Below, piece by piece: positions 27,686 to 35,499 of a stretch of DNA of 64,000 bases (the stretch's first letter is position 1; the number at the start of each line of letters is the position of its first letter). The notes beneath the pieces were generated by a model, which made no database searches, had not been told where the DNA came from, and saw only the letters and a program-made list of their open reading frames with translations. Position numbers and translations under genes: made by a program. Source of the DNA: an uncultured Christensenella sp. (lineage in GTDB: Bacteria; Bacillota; Clostridia; Christensenellales; Pumilibacteraceae); NCBI GenBank assembly GCA_910577995.1, contig CAJTND010000005.1, positions 20,864-84,863 on the forward strand. The letters run 5' to 3'.

Positions 27686-28351
27686 ATGGTAATAGGACTC
27701 GTACTGCTCGGACTGACCGCGCTCATGCTGTTTTTGGGCGTTGCGAAAAAGGTGTTTCAAAATTTCGGCGTGCCGTACCTCGCCGCATTCGTGCTTGTCG
27801 GCGCGCTCATCGGCTGCGCGTTCATACCGTCGTTTTCGATAGGCTCGGCGCGGATAAGCGTCGCGGGCTTTATCGCGCCGACGGTGTTTGCGTCGGTGCT
27901 TTTCTTCCTCGCCGTGCGGCGGCGCGAGGCGTGGCGCGCGCTCGTTTCAATGACGGCGGTGCTCGCGGTGTATGTGGCTGTAAGACTGCTCATCGACCCG
28001 ATAACGAGCGCGACCGTCACTGTTATAGTCGCGGGCTTCCTGTGCGGCGCGGTCGCGTACCTCACCGCCAAGACCGAGCTCGCCGCGCTCGCGGCGGTGT
28101 TTGCCGCGCTGCCCGTCGGCGACGTTATCTCGGGCGCGGTCGGCTTGTTCGTGTCGGAAACGCCTATCGCGCTCGGCTCGGCGGCGGTGTTCGACGCGGT
28201 TATACTCGCGGCGGTGTTCTCAGTGGTGCTGTATGAGACCGTCGCCGCGATCAAGCGCACGATGAATGCGCGCGCGCGCCGCAGTCTTGCGGAGGCGGAG
28301 GCGAGCGAGGAGTTCGATCCCAACGAGTACAAGCGTTATTTCGACGAGTGA
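27686..28351 (+). CDS. Polytopic membrane protein of unknown function
   Basis: The 221-residue protein has about six hydrophobic segments with small residues and a charged C-terminal tail (ARRSLAEAEASEEFDPNEYK). The pattern FGVPYLAAFVLVGALIGCAFIP reminded me of DUF1614-type proteins, but I cannot confirm that. ATG 27686 follows a GGGGGA sequence. An imperfect inverted repeat (GTATTCGC / GCGAATAC, 28363-28400) lies between it and the der promoter. No function is proposed. Confidence 0.7.
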   Translation: MVIGLVLLGLTALMLFLGVAKKVFQNFGVPYLAAFVLVGALIGCAFIPSFSIGSARISVAGFIAPTVFASVLFFLAVRRREAWRALVSMTAVLAVYVAVRLLIDPITSATVTVIVAGFLCGAVAYLTAKTELAALAAVFAALPVGDVISGAVGLFVSETPIALGSAAVFDAVILAAVFSVVLYETVAAIKRTMNARARRSLAEAEASEEFDPNEYKRYFDE

Positions 28352-28411
28352 CGGATAGCGCGGTATTCGCGCGCATGCGAAGCGCATACGGAGCGAATAC
28401 ATGCAAAAAGA

Positions 28412-28440
28412 TTTACATTTTCGGCGCGGTGTGGTATAAT
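28412..28440 (+). promoter_or_regulatory. Sigma-A promoter of der-plsY-ESCRT-like operon, leaderless
   Basis: TTTACA (28412-28417), 17-bp spacer, TATAAT (28435-28440). ATG of der is 8 nt downstream. It is the only clear promoter for the five-gene run up to the terminator at 33694. Confidence 0.85.
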
Positions 28441-28448
28441 TCGGGTAT

Positions 28449-29759
28449 ATGAAGCCCGTAGTTGCTATCGTAGGACGCCCGAACGTGGGCAAGTCCACAC
28501 TTATGAACAGGATAAGCGGACGGCGCGTCGCCATTGTCGACGATATGCCGGGAGTCACGCGCGACAGACTTTACGCCGATTGCGAATGGTGCGGTAAGGT
28601 CTTTTCGCTTATCGATACGGGCGGTATCGACGACGGCGAGGACGATATCATGCGATCTGTGCGCGAGCAGGCTTACGAGGCAGTGCGGCTCAGCGACGCG
28701 GTGATATTCCTCACCGACGTAAAGCAGGGCGTATTGCCGAGCGACGGCGAGATAGCCGAGGTCCTGCGCCGCAGTAAAAAGCCCGTCGTGCTCGCAGTCA
28801 ACAAAGCGGACACGGCGTCGCGCGATAACGTATACGATTTTTACAAGCTCGGTCTGGGCGAGCCGTATCTTATTTCGGCGTCGCACGGCGGCGGCGTCGG
28901 TGATCTTCTCGACGCGGTGTGCGCGGAGTTCCCCGCGGCGGAGGATATCGGCGGCGACGCGCTTTCCGTTGCGGTCGTAGGCAAGCCCAACGTCGGCAAA
29001 TCGTCGCTCGTCAACAAGCTGATCGGCGCGGACCGCAATATCGTTTCCGACGTTGCCGGCACTACCCGCGACGCGGTCGATACGCCCGTCACGGTCGGCG
29101 GCAGGGATTATATCCTGATCGATACGGCGGGCATGCGCAGAAAGCGCGAGATAGCGGACAAGTCGATAGAGCGGTACTCGGTGCTCCGCGCGATAGCGGC
29201 TATCAAGCGTTGCGACGTGGCGATAGTAGTTATAGACGCGACGGAGGGCGCGACCGAACAGGACGAGAAGATAGCGGGGCTCGTGCACGAATCGGGCAAG
29301 CCGTCGGTGATAGTGCTCAACAAGTGGGACGCGGTGGAAAAGGACGCGCACACTCTCGACGAGCGCACTCTCGAGCTTAAAGAACGGCTCGCGTTCATGA
29401 GCTACTTCAAGAGCATAGCGGTATCGGCAAAGACGGGCTTGCGCGTGGAAAAGCTGATGGAGCTCGTTTCCGCCGTGCATGAAAACGCATCGAGGCGCAT
29501 ATCGACGGGACTTCTTAACGATATAATAGGACAAGCCGTGGCGGCGACCGAGCCGACGGCGCGCAAGGGCAGACGACCGAAAATATACTACGCGTCGCAG
29601 CCGAGCGTTTGTCCGCCGCTTTTCGTGTTCAAGGTCAACGATCCGGAGCTTTTGCATTTTTCTTACGAGCGGTATCTCGAAAACTCACTGCGCCGCGCGG
29701 CGGATTTTTCGGGCACGCCCGTAAGACTGAAATTCGTAGGGAAGGGCGAACAGCAATGA
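28449..29759 (+). CDS. der: Ribosome assembly GTPase Der (EngA)
   Basis: Der assists assembly of the 50S subunit. The 436-residue protein carries two G domains in tandem: GRPNVGKST (9-17), DTGG and NKAD in the first; GKPNVGKSS, DTAGMRRK and NKWD in the second. A C-terminal KH-like domain follows. The start is fixed by the G1 motif so close to the N-terminus. There is no ribosome site and the promoter abuts the ATG. Its stop overlaps plsY by 4 nt. Confidence 0.97.
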   Translation: MKPVVAIVGRPNVGKSTLMNRISGRRVAIVDDMPGVTRDRLYADCEWCGKVFSLIDTGGIDDGEDDIMRSVREQAYEAVRLSDAVIFLTDVKQGVLPSDGEIAEVLRRSKKPVVLAVNKADTASRDNVYDFYKLGLGEPYLISASHGGGVGDLLDAVCAEFPAAEDIGGDALSVAVVGKPNVGKSSLVNKLIGADRNIVSDVAGTTRDAVDTPVTVGGRDYILIDTAGMRRKREIADKSIERYSVLRAIAAIKRCDVAIVVIDATEGATEQDEKIAGLVHESGKPSVIVLNKWDAVEKDAHTLDERTLELKERLAFMSYFKSIAVSAKTGLRVEKLMELVSAVHENASRRISTGLLNDIIGQAVAATEPTARKGRRPKIYYASQPSVCPPLFVFKVNDPELLHFSYERYLENSLRRAADFSGTPVRLKFVGKGEQQ

Positions 29760-30472
29760 CACTACCGTTGTATTTGCAGATAACAGTCGGCGTTATCGTC
29801 GGCGTGTGTTCATATTTTATAGGCAATATCAATACCGCCGTCGCTTTGAGCAAGCTCAAAGGCAAGGACATCCGCAAGTGCGGCAGCGGCAATCCGGGCA
29901 CTATGAACATGATACGCACGTTCGGTAAGCCGTTCGGCGCGCTTACGCTTTTGCTCGACGTGGCAAAAGGCGTGCTGCCGAGCCTGCTCGGTTGGCTGTT
30001 CATGGGCAACGGCGAGTTTTTAAGACTCGGCGCGGACAGGCTGGGACTGTACGTCGGCGGACTGTGCGCGGAGATAGGGCATATATATCCAGTAGCCATG
30101 AAGTTTAAGGGCGGCAAGGGCGTTGCGACGCTGCTCGGCGTGTGCCTTACGTGCAAGCCCGTTATCTGGGTCGCGTCGATGGCTGTCGGCATAGCGTTTC
30201 TTTTCGTGGCGAAGATAGGCTCGCTGACGTCGTTCATCATGATGTGCGCGCCGCTTGCGGTCGAGGGCGTAGTCATGTCTGCCGCGCCGCTCGGCGCGTG
30301 GTACAGCGCGCTCATATTCTCGATGTTCGCACTGACGCTGTTCGCGCACAGAAAGAACCTCGTCAAGCTGTTTTCGGGCAACGAGCGGCTGGTCGTGCTT
30401 AAAAAGTCCAAAAGGCTCATCGTCATAGTCGACAGGTCGATACTGTTCGACGGAACGCTGATAGCTGAGTAA
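29756..30472 (+). CDS. plsY: Glycerol-3-phosphate acyltransferase PlsY
   Basis: PlsY transfers an acyl group from acyl phosphate to glycerol 3-phosphate, the first step of phospholipid synthesis, in the cytoplasmic membrane. The 238-residue protein has about five membrane segments and the family loops GSGNPGTMNMIRTFG, GHIYPVAMKFKGGKGVAT and FAHRKNLVKLFSGNE. ATG 29756 overlaps the der stop and has an AGGGAAGGG site. The C-terminus is somewhat extended. The usual partner gpsA is not in this window; the ESCRT-like genes begin 10 nt downstream. Confidence 0.95.
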   Translation: MTLPLYLQITVGVIVGVCSYFIGNINTAVALSKLKGKDIRKCGSGNPGTMNMIRTFGKPFGALTLLLDVAKGVLPSLLGWLFMGNGEFLRLGADRLGLYVGGLCAEIGHIYPVAMKFKGGKGVATLLGVCLTCKPVIWVASMAVGIAFLFVAKIGSLTSFIMMCAPLAVEGVVMSAAPLGAWYSALIFSMFALTLFAHRKNLVKLFSGNERLVVLKKSKRLIVIVDRSILFDGTLIAE

Positions 30473-30482
30473 AGGAGAGCAA

Positions 30483-31994
30483 ATGTCCGATTTGAAGAAG
30501 CGCGCCGAGCGCAACGGCAAGGTCAATAGGACCGTAGCCAAGATAGAGCAGACGATAGGCAAGCTCGACGGCATGAAAAAGGAATATCTCAAAAAAGCCG
30601 CCGATGCGAAAGCTCGCGGCGAGTCCGCGTCCTACGAGCTTTGCCGCACCGCGCTGAACGCGACGCTGACGCAGGAAAAGCGCGCAAAAGAGATGCTGCT
30701 CAATATCCGCATAACCGCGGAACTGCAAAAAATGGGCGAGACCAACGCCGACTTCCTTAAAGGCATGTCGACTATCGCCAAGCGCATTAGCAAGATAAAC
30801 AGACAGTCCGATTTCGTTAAACTGCAAAAGGAAATAGAAAAGGCCCTCTCCGGCATGGAAGAGGCGCAGATAGGGCTCGATGCGTTTTTGCAAAACACCG
30901 ACGCGCAGTTCAAGACGATAGCGTCGGTCGGCGGCGCATTGTCCGACGATGAGATAGACAGTCTTGTAGACGGCAGAGTGACCGAAAAACAACTGCTCAT
31001 GGACGAACAGATAGAGCGGCTCGTGTCGAGCGCGGCTTCCGCTAAGCAAGTCGACAGTTCGGACAGCGCCGCGCGGATATCGGTCGCGGTCGGCGGCGAT
31101 GTGCCGCGCGCGCGCGAAACGGGCGATGCGGCGGCTAAACCGTTCCCCGAGCCGCGCGGATCTTTCGACTTTTGCGGCAAACCGTCTGTTCCGCTCGCCG
31201 ACGGTTTTTTTGCGGCGACCGACGACGGACGCGGAGTCGCGCTGTCCGAGGTATGCAAAAAAACGCCCGCGCCCGAGCTCGTGCTCGGCAAAGCGTCGGA
31301 CGGGGGCGTTGCGCGGCTGTCGTTCAAAACGTCGCCGCACGTGCTCGTTTGCGGCGCGATAGGCAGCGGCAAGAGCAATCTTTTGCATGCGCTCGTGTGC
31401 ACGACGGCGGCTACATTCTCCGCCGACGCGGTGCGGTTCGTGTTTGTCGACGTTAAGGGCGAGGAACTGCCCGCGTATAACGGACTGCCGCATGCCGCGG
31501 CATATCCCGTCGGTGACGTCGCGGGCGTTATGCCGACGCTCGACGCGATGGAGGAAGAGCTCGACAGGCGGTACGGACTGTTCGCCGCGGTCGGCGCGCG
31601 CGATATAGAGAGCTACAATGCGACCGCGCGGGAAAAACTGCCGTATATACTGCTTGTCGTCGACGAGTACGCGTATATAGCGGAGCGCGACGCCGACGGG
31701 TTCGAGCGCGCATACCTGCGTATAGCAAGGCAGTCGGGCGCGGTCGGCATTTATTCGGTGCTGTGCACGCGCAATATCACGCCGTCGACGGTGACGCCCG
31801 GCATACTCGCCGCGACGGATAAGATCGTATTCCGCACGTCGTGCGCCGAGGACGGCGTGCTCGTCGGCGCGGTCGGGGCGGAGAGGCTCGGCGCGGGCGA
31901 GCTCATGCACAAAGGCAATGTGTACCGCGCGCCGTTCGTTTCGGACCAAGCAAAAAAAGCGGTCGTCGCCGCGCTGTCGGAGGAGCTGATATGA
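30483..31994 (+). CDS. Snf7-like (ESCRT-III-like) domain fused to FtsK/SpoIIIE-type ATPase
   Basis: The 503-residue protein has two parts. Residues 1-165 are helical and align throughout with the next gene's product: KKEYLKKAADAKARGESASY, then EMLLNIRITAELQKMGE, FLKGM, KALSGMEEAQIGLDAFLQ and SDDEIDSLVDG. This is the ESCRT-III order of a long basic hairpin followed by an acidic end. After a linker (about 185-265) comes an ATPase of the FtsK/SpoIIIE motor type: Walker A GAIGSGKSN (291-299), Walker B ILLVVDEYAYI (Asp394, Glu395), then a TRNITPSTVTPGI segment and GAERLGAGELM as in FtsK motors. There is no membrane segment and no gamma domain. It overlaps the next start by 4 nt. The roles of both halves are inferred. 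Confidence 0.8.
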   Translation: MSDLKKRAERNGKVNRTVAKIEQTIGKLDGMKKEYLKKAADAKARGESASYELCRTALNATLTQEKRAKEMLLNIRITAELQKMGETNADFLKGMSTIAKRISKINRQSDFVKLQKEIEKALSGMEEAQIGLDAFLQNTDAQFKTIASVGGALSDDEIDSLVDGRVTEKQLLMDEQIERLVSSAASAKQVDSSDSAARISVAVGGDVPRARETGDAAAKPFPEPRGSFDFCGKPSVPLADGFFAATDDGRGVALSEVCKKTPAPELVLGKASDGGVARLSFKTSPHVLVCGAIGSGKSNLLHALVCTTAATFSADAVRFVFVDVKGEELPAYNGLPHAAAYPVGDVAGVMPTLDAMEEELDRRYGLFAAVGARDIESYNATAREKLPYILLVVDEYAYIAERDADGFERAYLRIARQSGAVGIYSVLCTRNITPSTVTPGILAATDKIVFRTSCAEDGVLVGAVGAERLGAGELMHKGNVYRAPFVSDQAKKAVVAALSEELI

Positions 31995-32593
31995 GCAAGG
32001 AGACCAAGCGCATCAAGGAGCAGATGCTCGTCAATACGGCTATTGCGTCGATAAAAAGACAGCTCGCCGATCTCGAGACCAGCCGCAAAAACTATATCAA
32101 AGCGGCGGCTACGGCGCGCGCCGAGGGCATAGCGTCGCAATACGCGCTCGCCAAAAACGCGATAAAGATAGTCACGGCGCAAAAGACCGTCGTCGAGCAG
32201 ATGCTGCTCAACTTGCAGCTTTCCGCGCAGATCAAGGACGTTTCGGAAATGACAAAGTCATTCGCCGACGGCATGAAGCTGCTTTCCGGCTCGATAACCG
32301 ACACCGCCGACAGCCTCAACTTTGAAAAAGTGACGCGTCAGATGAACAAGGCGATGATATCCACACAGCTGAAACAGACCGAGGCGGACGGATTCCTCGA
32401 CGCGTCGCGCGCGGCGTTTTCGGGCTTTGCCGGCATGAACGCGAACACGGACGACGAGATAGACAGGCTCATAGAGGCGGAGATGGGCGGAAGCGCGCGC
32501 GCGTCGGGCGGCATAGGCGGCGCGGCGGAACGCGACGTGGACGCGGAGCTCGCCGAGCTCGAACGCAGGCTGAAAACGGGCGGCAGGACGTAA
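31991..32593 (+). CDS. Snf7-like (ESCRT-III-like) protein with MIM-like tail
   Basis: The 200-residue protein is almost all helix, basic in the first 70 residues and acidic after about 150, as in ESCRT-III subunits. The order resembles CHMP2/Vps2: RKNYIKAAATARAEGIASQY, QKTVVEQMLLNLQLSAQIKD, FADGMKLLSGSI, FEKVTRQMNKAM, EADGFLDA and TDDEIDRLIEAEM. A Gly/Ala linker leads to a last helix DVDAELAELERRLKTG (from 182) like the MIT-interacting motif that recruits Vps4. The start has GGAGGAG upstream. ESCRT-III proteins polymerise on membranes; PspA/Vipp1 are known bacterial relatives but differ in order and lack such a tail. Homology is inferred by eye and needs a profile search. Confidence 0.75.
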   Translation: MSKETKRIKEQMLVNTAIASIKRQLADLETSRKNYIKAAATARAEGIASQYALAKNAIKIVTAQKTVVEQMLLNLQLSAQIKDVSEMTKSFADGMKLLSGSITDTADSLNFEKVTRQMNKAMISTQLKQTEADGFLDASRAAFSGFAGMNANTDDEIDRLIEAEMGGSARASGGIGGAAERDVDAELAELERRLKTGGRT

Positions 32594-32596
32594 AAA

Positions 32597-33679
32597 ATGG
32601 CTGACAACGGTTTCAAGCTCGATATGTTTTCCGAGGCTTACGGCAAAGCCAACGCCGCGCTCGAACGCGGCGACGTCGATGCGGCAAAACGGTATTTTCT
32701 GCGCGCGGCGGAGCTGATGGAGGATATAGCGGAAGCGAGCGAGCCCAAGCTCAAAGAGGCGCGTAAGGCGCGCGCGGCAAAGCTGAGGTTCATAGCCGAA
32801 AACGCGCAAAACGCAGTAGTGTCCGACGTCGGCGGTCGCGCCGACGGTAAGAGCGGCAAGGAAACGGACGGCAGCGGCTTTTTGCGCATCGCCAAGCCGA
32901 CGGAAAAGATCAGCTTCGACGAGATAATCGGGCTTGACGACGCGAAGGCGGCGATACATAAGTTGCTGATCGATCCGCTTAAAAATCCCGAGGTGTACGC
33001 GCGGTACGGGATAAAGGCGGGCGGATTCATACTGCTCGAAGGTCCGCCGGGCACGGGCAAGACGACCTTTGCCAAGGCGGCGGCGAGCGAACTTTCCGTG
33101 CCGTTTGCCGAGGTGGATTCCAACGCGCTCATCGATTCGTTCATAGGCAAGACGGGCAAGAACATAGACGGTATGTTCGCCGAGGCTCGCGCGCTCGCGA
33201 GCAAGAACGGAACGCCCGTCGTGCTGTTTTTGGACGAGATAGACTATCTCGCGCAAAAGCGCGGCGGCGAGAACAAGACGGCGGCGGAGGCTGTGCCGAC
33301 GCTTATCAAGCAAATGGACGGATTTTCGACGGGCTCGGACGACATCGTGCTGATCGCCGCGACCAATATCAAAGCCTCGCTCGACCCTGCGGTGCTCAGC
33401 CGATTTCGCAACGTCATACACATACCGCTGCCGACGGAGAGCGAGCGCGAAAAACTGTTCGCGCTCAAACTGCGGCGCGTAGGCAAAGCCGACCTCGACG
33501 GGATCGACATCGCGGCGGCGGCGCGTCGGAGCGACGGGTTTTCCGGCAGGGATATATCGCAGGTGTCGCTCGACCTGCTCAATGCGCTCGCGGCGCGCGA
33601 CGCGGGGCTGAGAGAGCTCGGCGCGCCCGTCAACGACCTGCTTTGCGGTCTGATAGAACGCAGGGCGAAAAACAGATAG
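32597..33679 (+). CDS. MIT-AAA ATPase, Vps4-like
   Basis: The 360-residue protein starts with a three-helix region (about 8-72) with the spacing of an MIT domain: FSEAYGKANAALERGDVDAA, RYFLRAAELMEDI and KARAAKLRFIAENAQ. After a linker comes a single AAA domain: FDEIIGLDDAKAAI, Walker A GPPGTGKTT (149-157), pore-loop region IDSFIGKTGKN with Phe182, Walker B VVLFLDEID (208-216), sensor 1 IAATN, arginine finger region LSRFRN (269-271) and sensor 2 DGFSGRDIS. This layout is that of Vps4/katanin-type ATPases, which disassemble ESCRT-III polymers. It lies 3 nt after the Snf7-like gene. A katanin-like or spastin-like task cannot be excluded. The AAA call is firm, the MIT call likely. Confidence 0.85.
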   Translation: MADNGFKLDMFSEAYGKANAALERGDVDAAKRYFLRAAELMEDIAEASEPKLKEARKARAAKLRFIAENAQNAVVSDVGGRADGKSGKETDGSGFLRIAKPTEKISFDEIIGLDDAKAAIHKLLIDPLKNPEVYARYGIKAGGFILLEGPPGTGKTTFAKAAASELSVPFAEVDSNALIDSFIGKTGKNIDGMFAEARALASKNGTPVVLFLDEIDYLAQKRGGENKTAAEAVPTLIKQMDGFSTGSDDIVLIAATNIKASLDPAVLSRFRNVIHIPLPTESEREKLFALKLRRVGKADLDGIDIAAAARRSDGFSGRDISQVSLDLLNALAARDAGLRELGAPVNDLLCGLIERRAKNR

Positions 33680-33693
33680 TAAATAGGACATCG

Positions 33694-33726
33694 CCGCGTC
33701 CCCGTTGTAGGGGGCGCGGTTTTTTC
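33694..33726 (+). terminator. Intrinsic terminator after Vps4-like gene
   Basis: A 10-bp stem CCGCGTCCCC / GGGGGCGCGG (one G-T pair) with loop GTTGTA is followed by seven T. It ends the operon begun at der and isolates spoIVA. Confidence 0.93.
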
Positions 33727-33809
33727 GTGCGCAAAGATTTTTCGACGAACGAAAAAAACTTGGTATTTTGCGGAATGGCGCGGCATAGATTAAACCGTAA
33801 GAAAAGTCG

Positions 33810-33838
33810 GCATAATCGGGACTTTGCGGACATATCAT
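33810..33838 (+). promoter_or_regulatory. Predicted sigma-E promoter of spoIVA
   Basis: GCATAAT (33810-33816) and CATATCAT (33831-33838) with a 14-bp spacer resemble the sigma-E elements known from Bacillus (roughly ATA at -35 and CATACAAT at -10). spoIVA is a sigma-E gene in Bacillus, which supports the call. Confidence 0.6.
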
Positions 33839-33871
33839 TTATGCAGGACCGACACATCGACGGGAGGTATC

Positions 33872-35356
33872 ATGGAAGAATACGACGTTTACAAGGACAT
33901 AGCCGAGCGGACGGGCGGCGATATATACATAGGCGTTGTCGGGCCTGTGCGTTCGGGCAAATCGACGTTCATAACCAATTTTATGAATGCGTTTGTTATA
34001 CCGTCCGTCACCGGCTACGAGCTGGAGCGCATGCGCGACGAGCTGCCGCAAAGTGCGGAGGGCAAGACCGTAATGACGACCCAGCCCAAGTTCGTTCCGA
34101 GCGAGGCGGCGGAGATCGCGCTCGGCGACGAGACCAAGATCTCGGTGCGGCTCGTCGACTGCGTCGGCTATATGGTCGACGGCGCGAACGGTCATACCGA
34201 AAACGGCGGCGCGCGCATGGTTAAGACGCCGTGGAGCGACGACCCCATGCCGTTTGAACGCGCCGCGGAGATAGGCACGAAAAAGGTGATAGCCGAGCAC
34301 TCGACTATCGGCGTTGTCATGACGAGCGACGGCTCGATCAAGACCGATCTGCCGCGCGAGGCGTACGTCAAGTCGGAAGAGCGCACGGTAAACGAGCTGA
34401 AAGCGCTCGGCAAACCGTTTGTCATACTGCTCAACTCGGCTGTGCCCGAGTCGGCGGAAACGGTCAAGCTCGCGCAGTCGCTCGCGGACAAATACGGCAA
34501 TGCCGTCGTCCCGATGAACGTTTCCAAGCTCTGCAAGGACGACGTTATCAAGCTGTTTGAAACGGTGCTGTACGAATTCCCGCTTCGCGACGTGTATATC
34601 GAGTCGTCGCGGTGGATAAGAGCGCTCGACGAGAGCAATCCCATCGCCGCCGAGCTCGTAAGCCGCGCCCGCACGCTTGCTGACGGCATGAGCAAGATGC
34701 GCGACTGCTACAAAGAGCGCGGCGCGGAGGAAGAGACGGAAAGCGAGTTTTTCGACGGGTTGGAGCTTAGCGTCGTCGAGCTCGATAAAGGGAGAGCGGT
34801 ATACCGAGCCAAAGAGAAGGAAGGGCTGTTCTACCGCGCGCTCAAAGAGCAATGCGGCATAGATATCAAGGACGAGTTCGACTTAATGTCGTCGATCGGC
34901 GATCTCGTAAAGGCCAAGCGCGCATACGACAAGATGTCGAGAGCGCTCGCCGAGGTCGCGGAAACGGGCTACGGCGTCGTTACGCCGACGCTTGACGAAA
35001 TGACGCTTCAAGAGCCGCAGATGTTCAAGCAGGGTTCGAGGTTCGGCGTCAAGCTCAAAGCGTCCGCGCCGTCGCTGCACATCATGCGCGTAGATATAGA
35101 AACCGAGGTCTGTCCGGTCGTCGGCACGGAGCAGCAGAGCGAGGATCTCGTCAAATTCCTTATGAGCGAGTTCGAGCAAAACCCGCAAAACATCTGGCAG
35201 ACCAACATGTTCGGCAAGTCGCTCGAAAGCCTTGTCGGCGAGGGGCTCAACAACAAGCTTACCGCTATGCCGATAGAAACGCAAAAGAAAATGCGCAAGA
35301 CCCTGTCGCGCATCATCAACGAGGGCAGGGGCGGCATAATCTGCATACTGCTGTAA
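33872..35356 (+). CDS. spoIVA: Spore coat morphogenetic ATPase SpoIVA
   Basis: SpoIVA binds the outer forespore membrane and polymerises with ATP to form the base of the coat. The 494-residue length is typical. The N-terminal MEEYDVYKDIAERTGGDIYI is a family hallmark, followed by Walker A GPVRSGKST (24-32) and conserved blocks such as TKKVIAEHSTIGVVMTSDG. The C-terminus GRGGIICILL matches the family end. ATG 33872 follows GGGAGG. It is transcribed alone. Confidence 0.97.
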   Translation: MEEYDVYKDIAERTGGDIYIGVVGPVRSGKSTFITNFMNAFVIPSVTGYELERMRDELPQSAEGKTVMTTQPKFVPSEAAEIALGDETKISVRLVDCVGYMVDGANGHTENGGARMVKTPWSDDPMPFERAAEIGTKKVIAEHSTIGVVMTSDGSIKTDLPREAYVKSEERTVNELKALGKPFVILLNSAVPESAETVKLAQSLADKYGNAVVPMNVSKLCKDDVIKLFETVLYEFPLRDVYIESSRWIRALDESNPIAAELVSRARTLADGMSKMRDCYKERGAEEETESEFFDGLELSVVELDKGRAVYRAKEKEGLFYRALKEQCGIDIKDEFDLMSSIGDLVKAKRAYDKMSRALAEVAETGYGVVTPTLDEMTLQEPQMFKQGSRFGVKLKASAPSLHIMRVDIETEVCPVVGTEQQSEDLVKFLMSEFEQNPQNIWQTNMFGKSLESLVGEGLNNKLTAMPIETQKKMRKTLSRIINEGRGGIICILL

Positions 35357-35371
35357 AAAATAGCGGCTGTC

Positions 35372-35402
35372 AAGCCGTCGGCGCAATATCCGACGGCTTT
35401 TC
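35372..35402 (+). terminator. Intrinsic terminator after spoIVA
   Basis: A 10-bp stem AAGCCGTCGG / CCGACGGCTT with an 8-nt loop; the T-tract is short, so termination may be partial. Confidence 0.75.
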
Positions 35403-35427
35403 CGTTGCCGAAAAACAGTTATTTTGT

Positions 35428-35456
35428 TTGACAATATTTTTTTACGGTGTTAAAAT
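35428..35456 (+). promoter_or_regulatory. Sigma-A promoter of ABC exporter operon
   Basis: TTGACA (35428-35433), 17-bp spacer, TAAAAT (35451-35456). The leader is about 37 nt. Confidence 0.85.
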
Positions 35457-35499
35457 AAACCGATAGTTATTTTTATACGGAGGCTTAGATAAGAGCTTA

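Noticed and set aside
31991..32593. PspA/Vipp1 identity for the Snf7-like protein
   Set aside because: It lacks the N-terminal PspA amphipathic signature, has a MIM-like tail and sits beside an MIT-AAA gene; the CHMP2-like order fits better.
33824..33871. 16-residue N-terminal extension of SpoIVA
   Set aside because: The family starts MEEYDVYKDIAERTGG and GGGAGG precedes ATG 33872; the extension overlaps the sigma-E -10 region.
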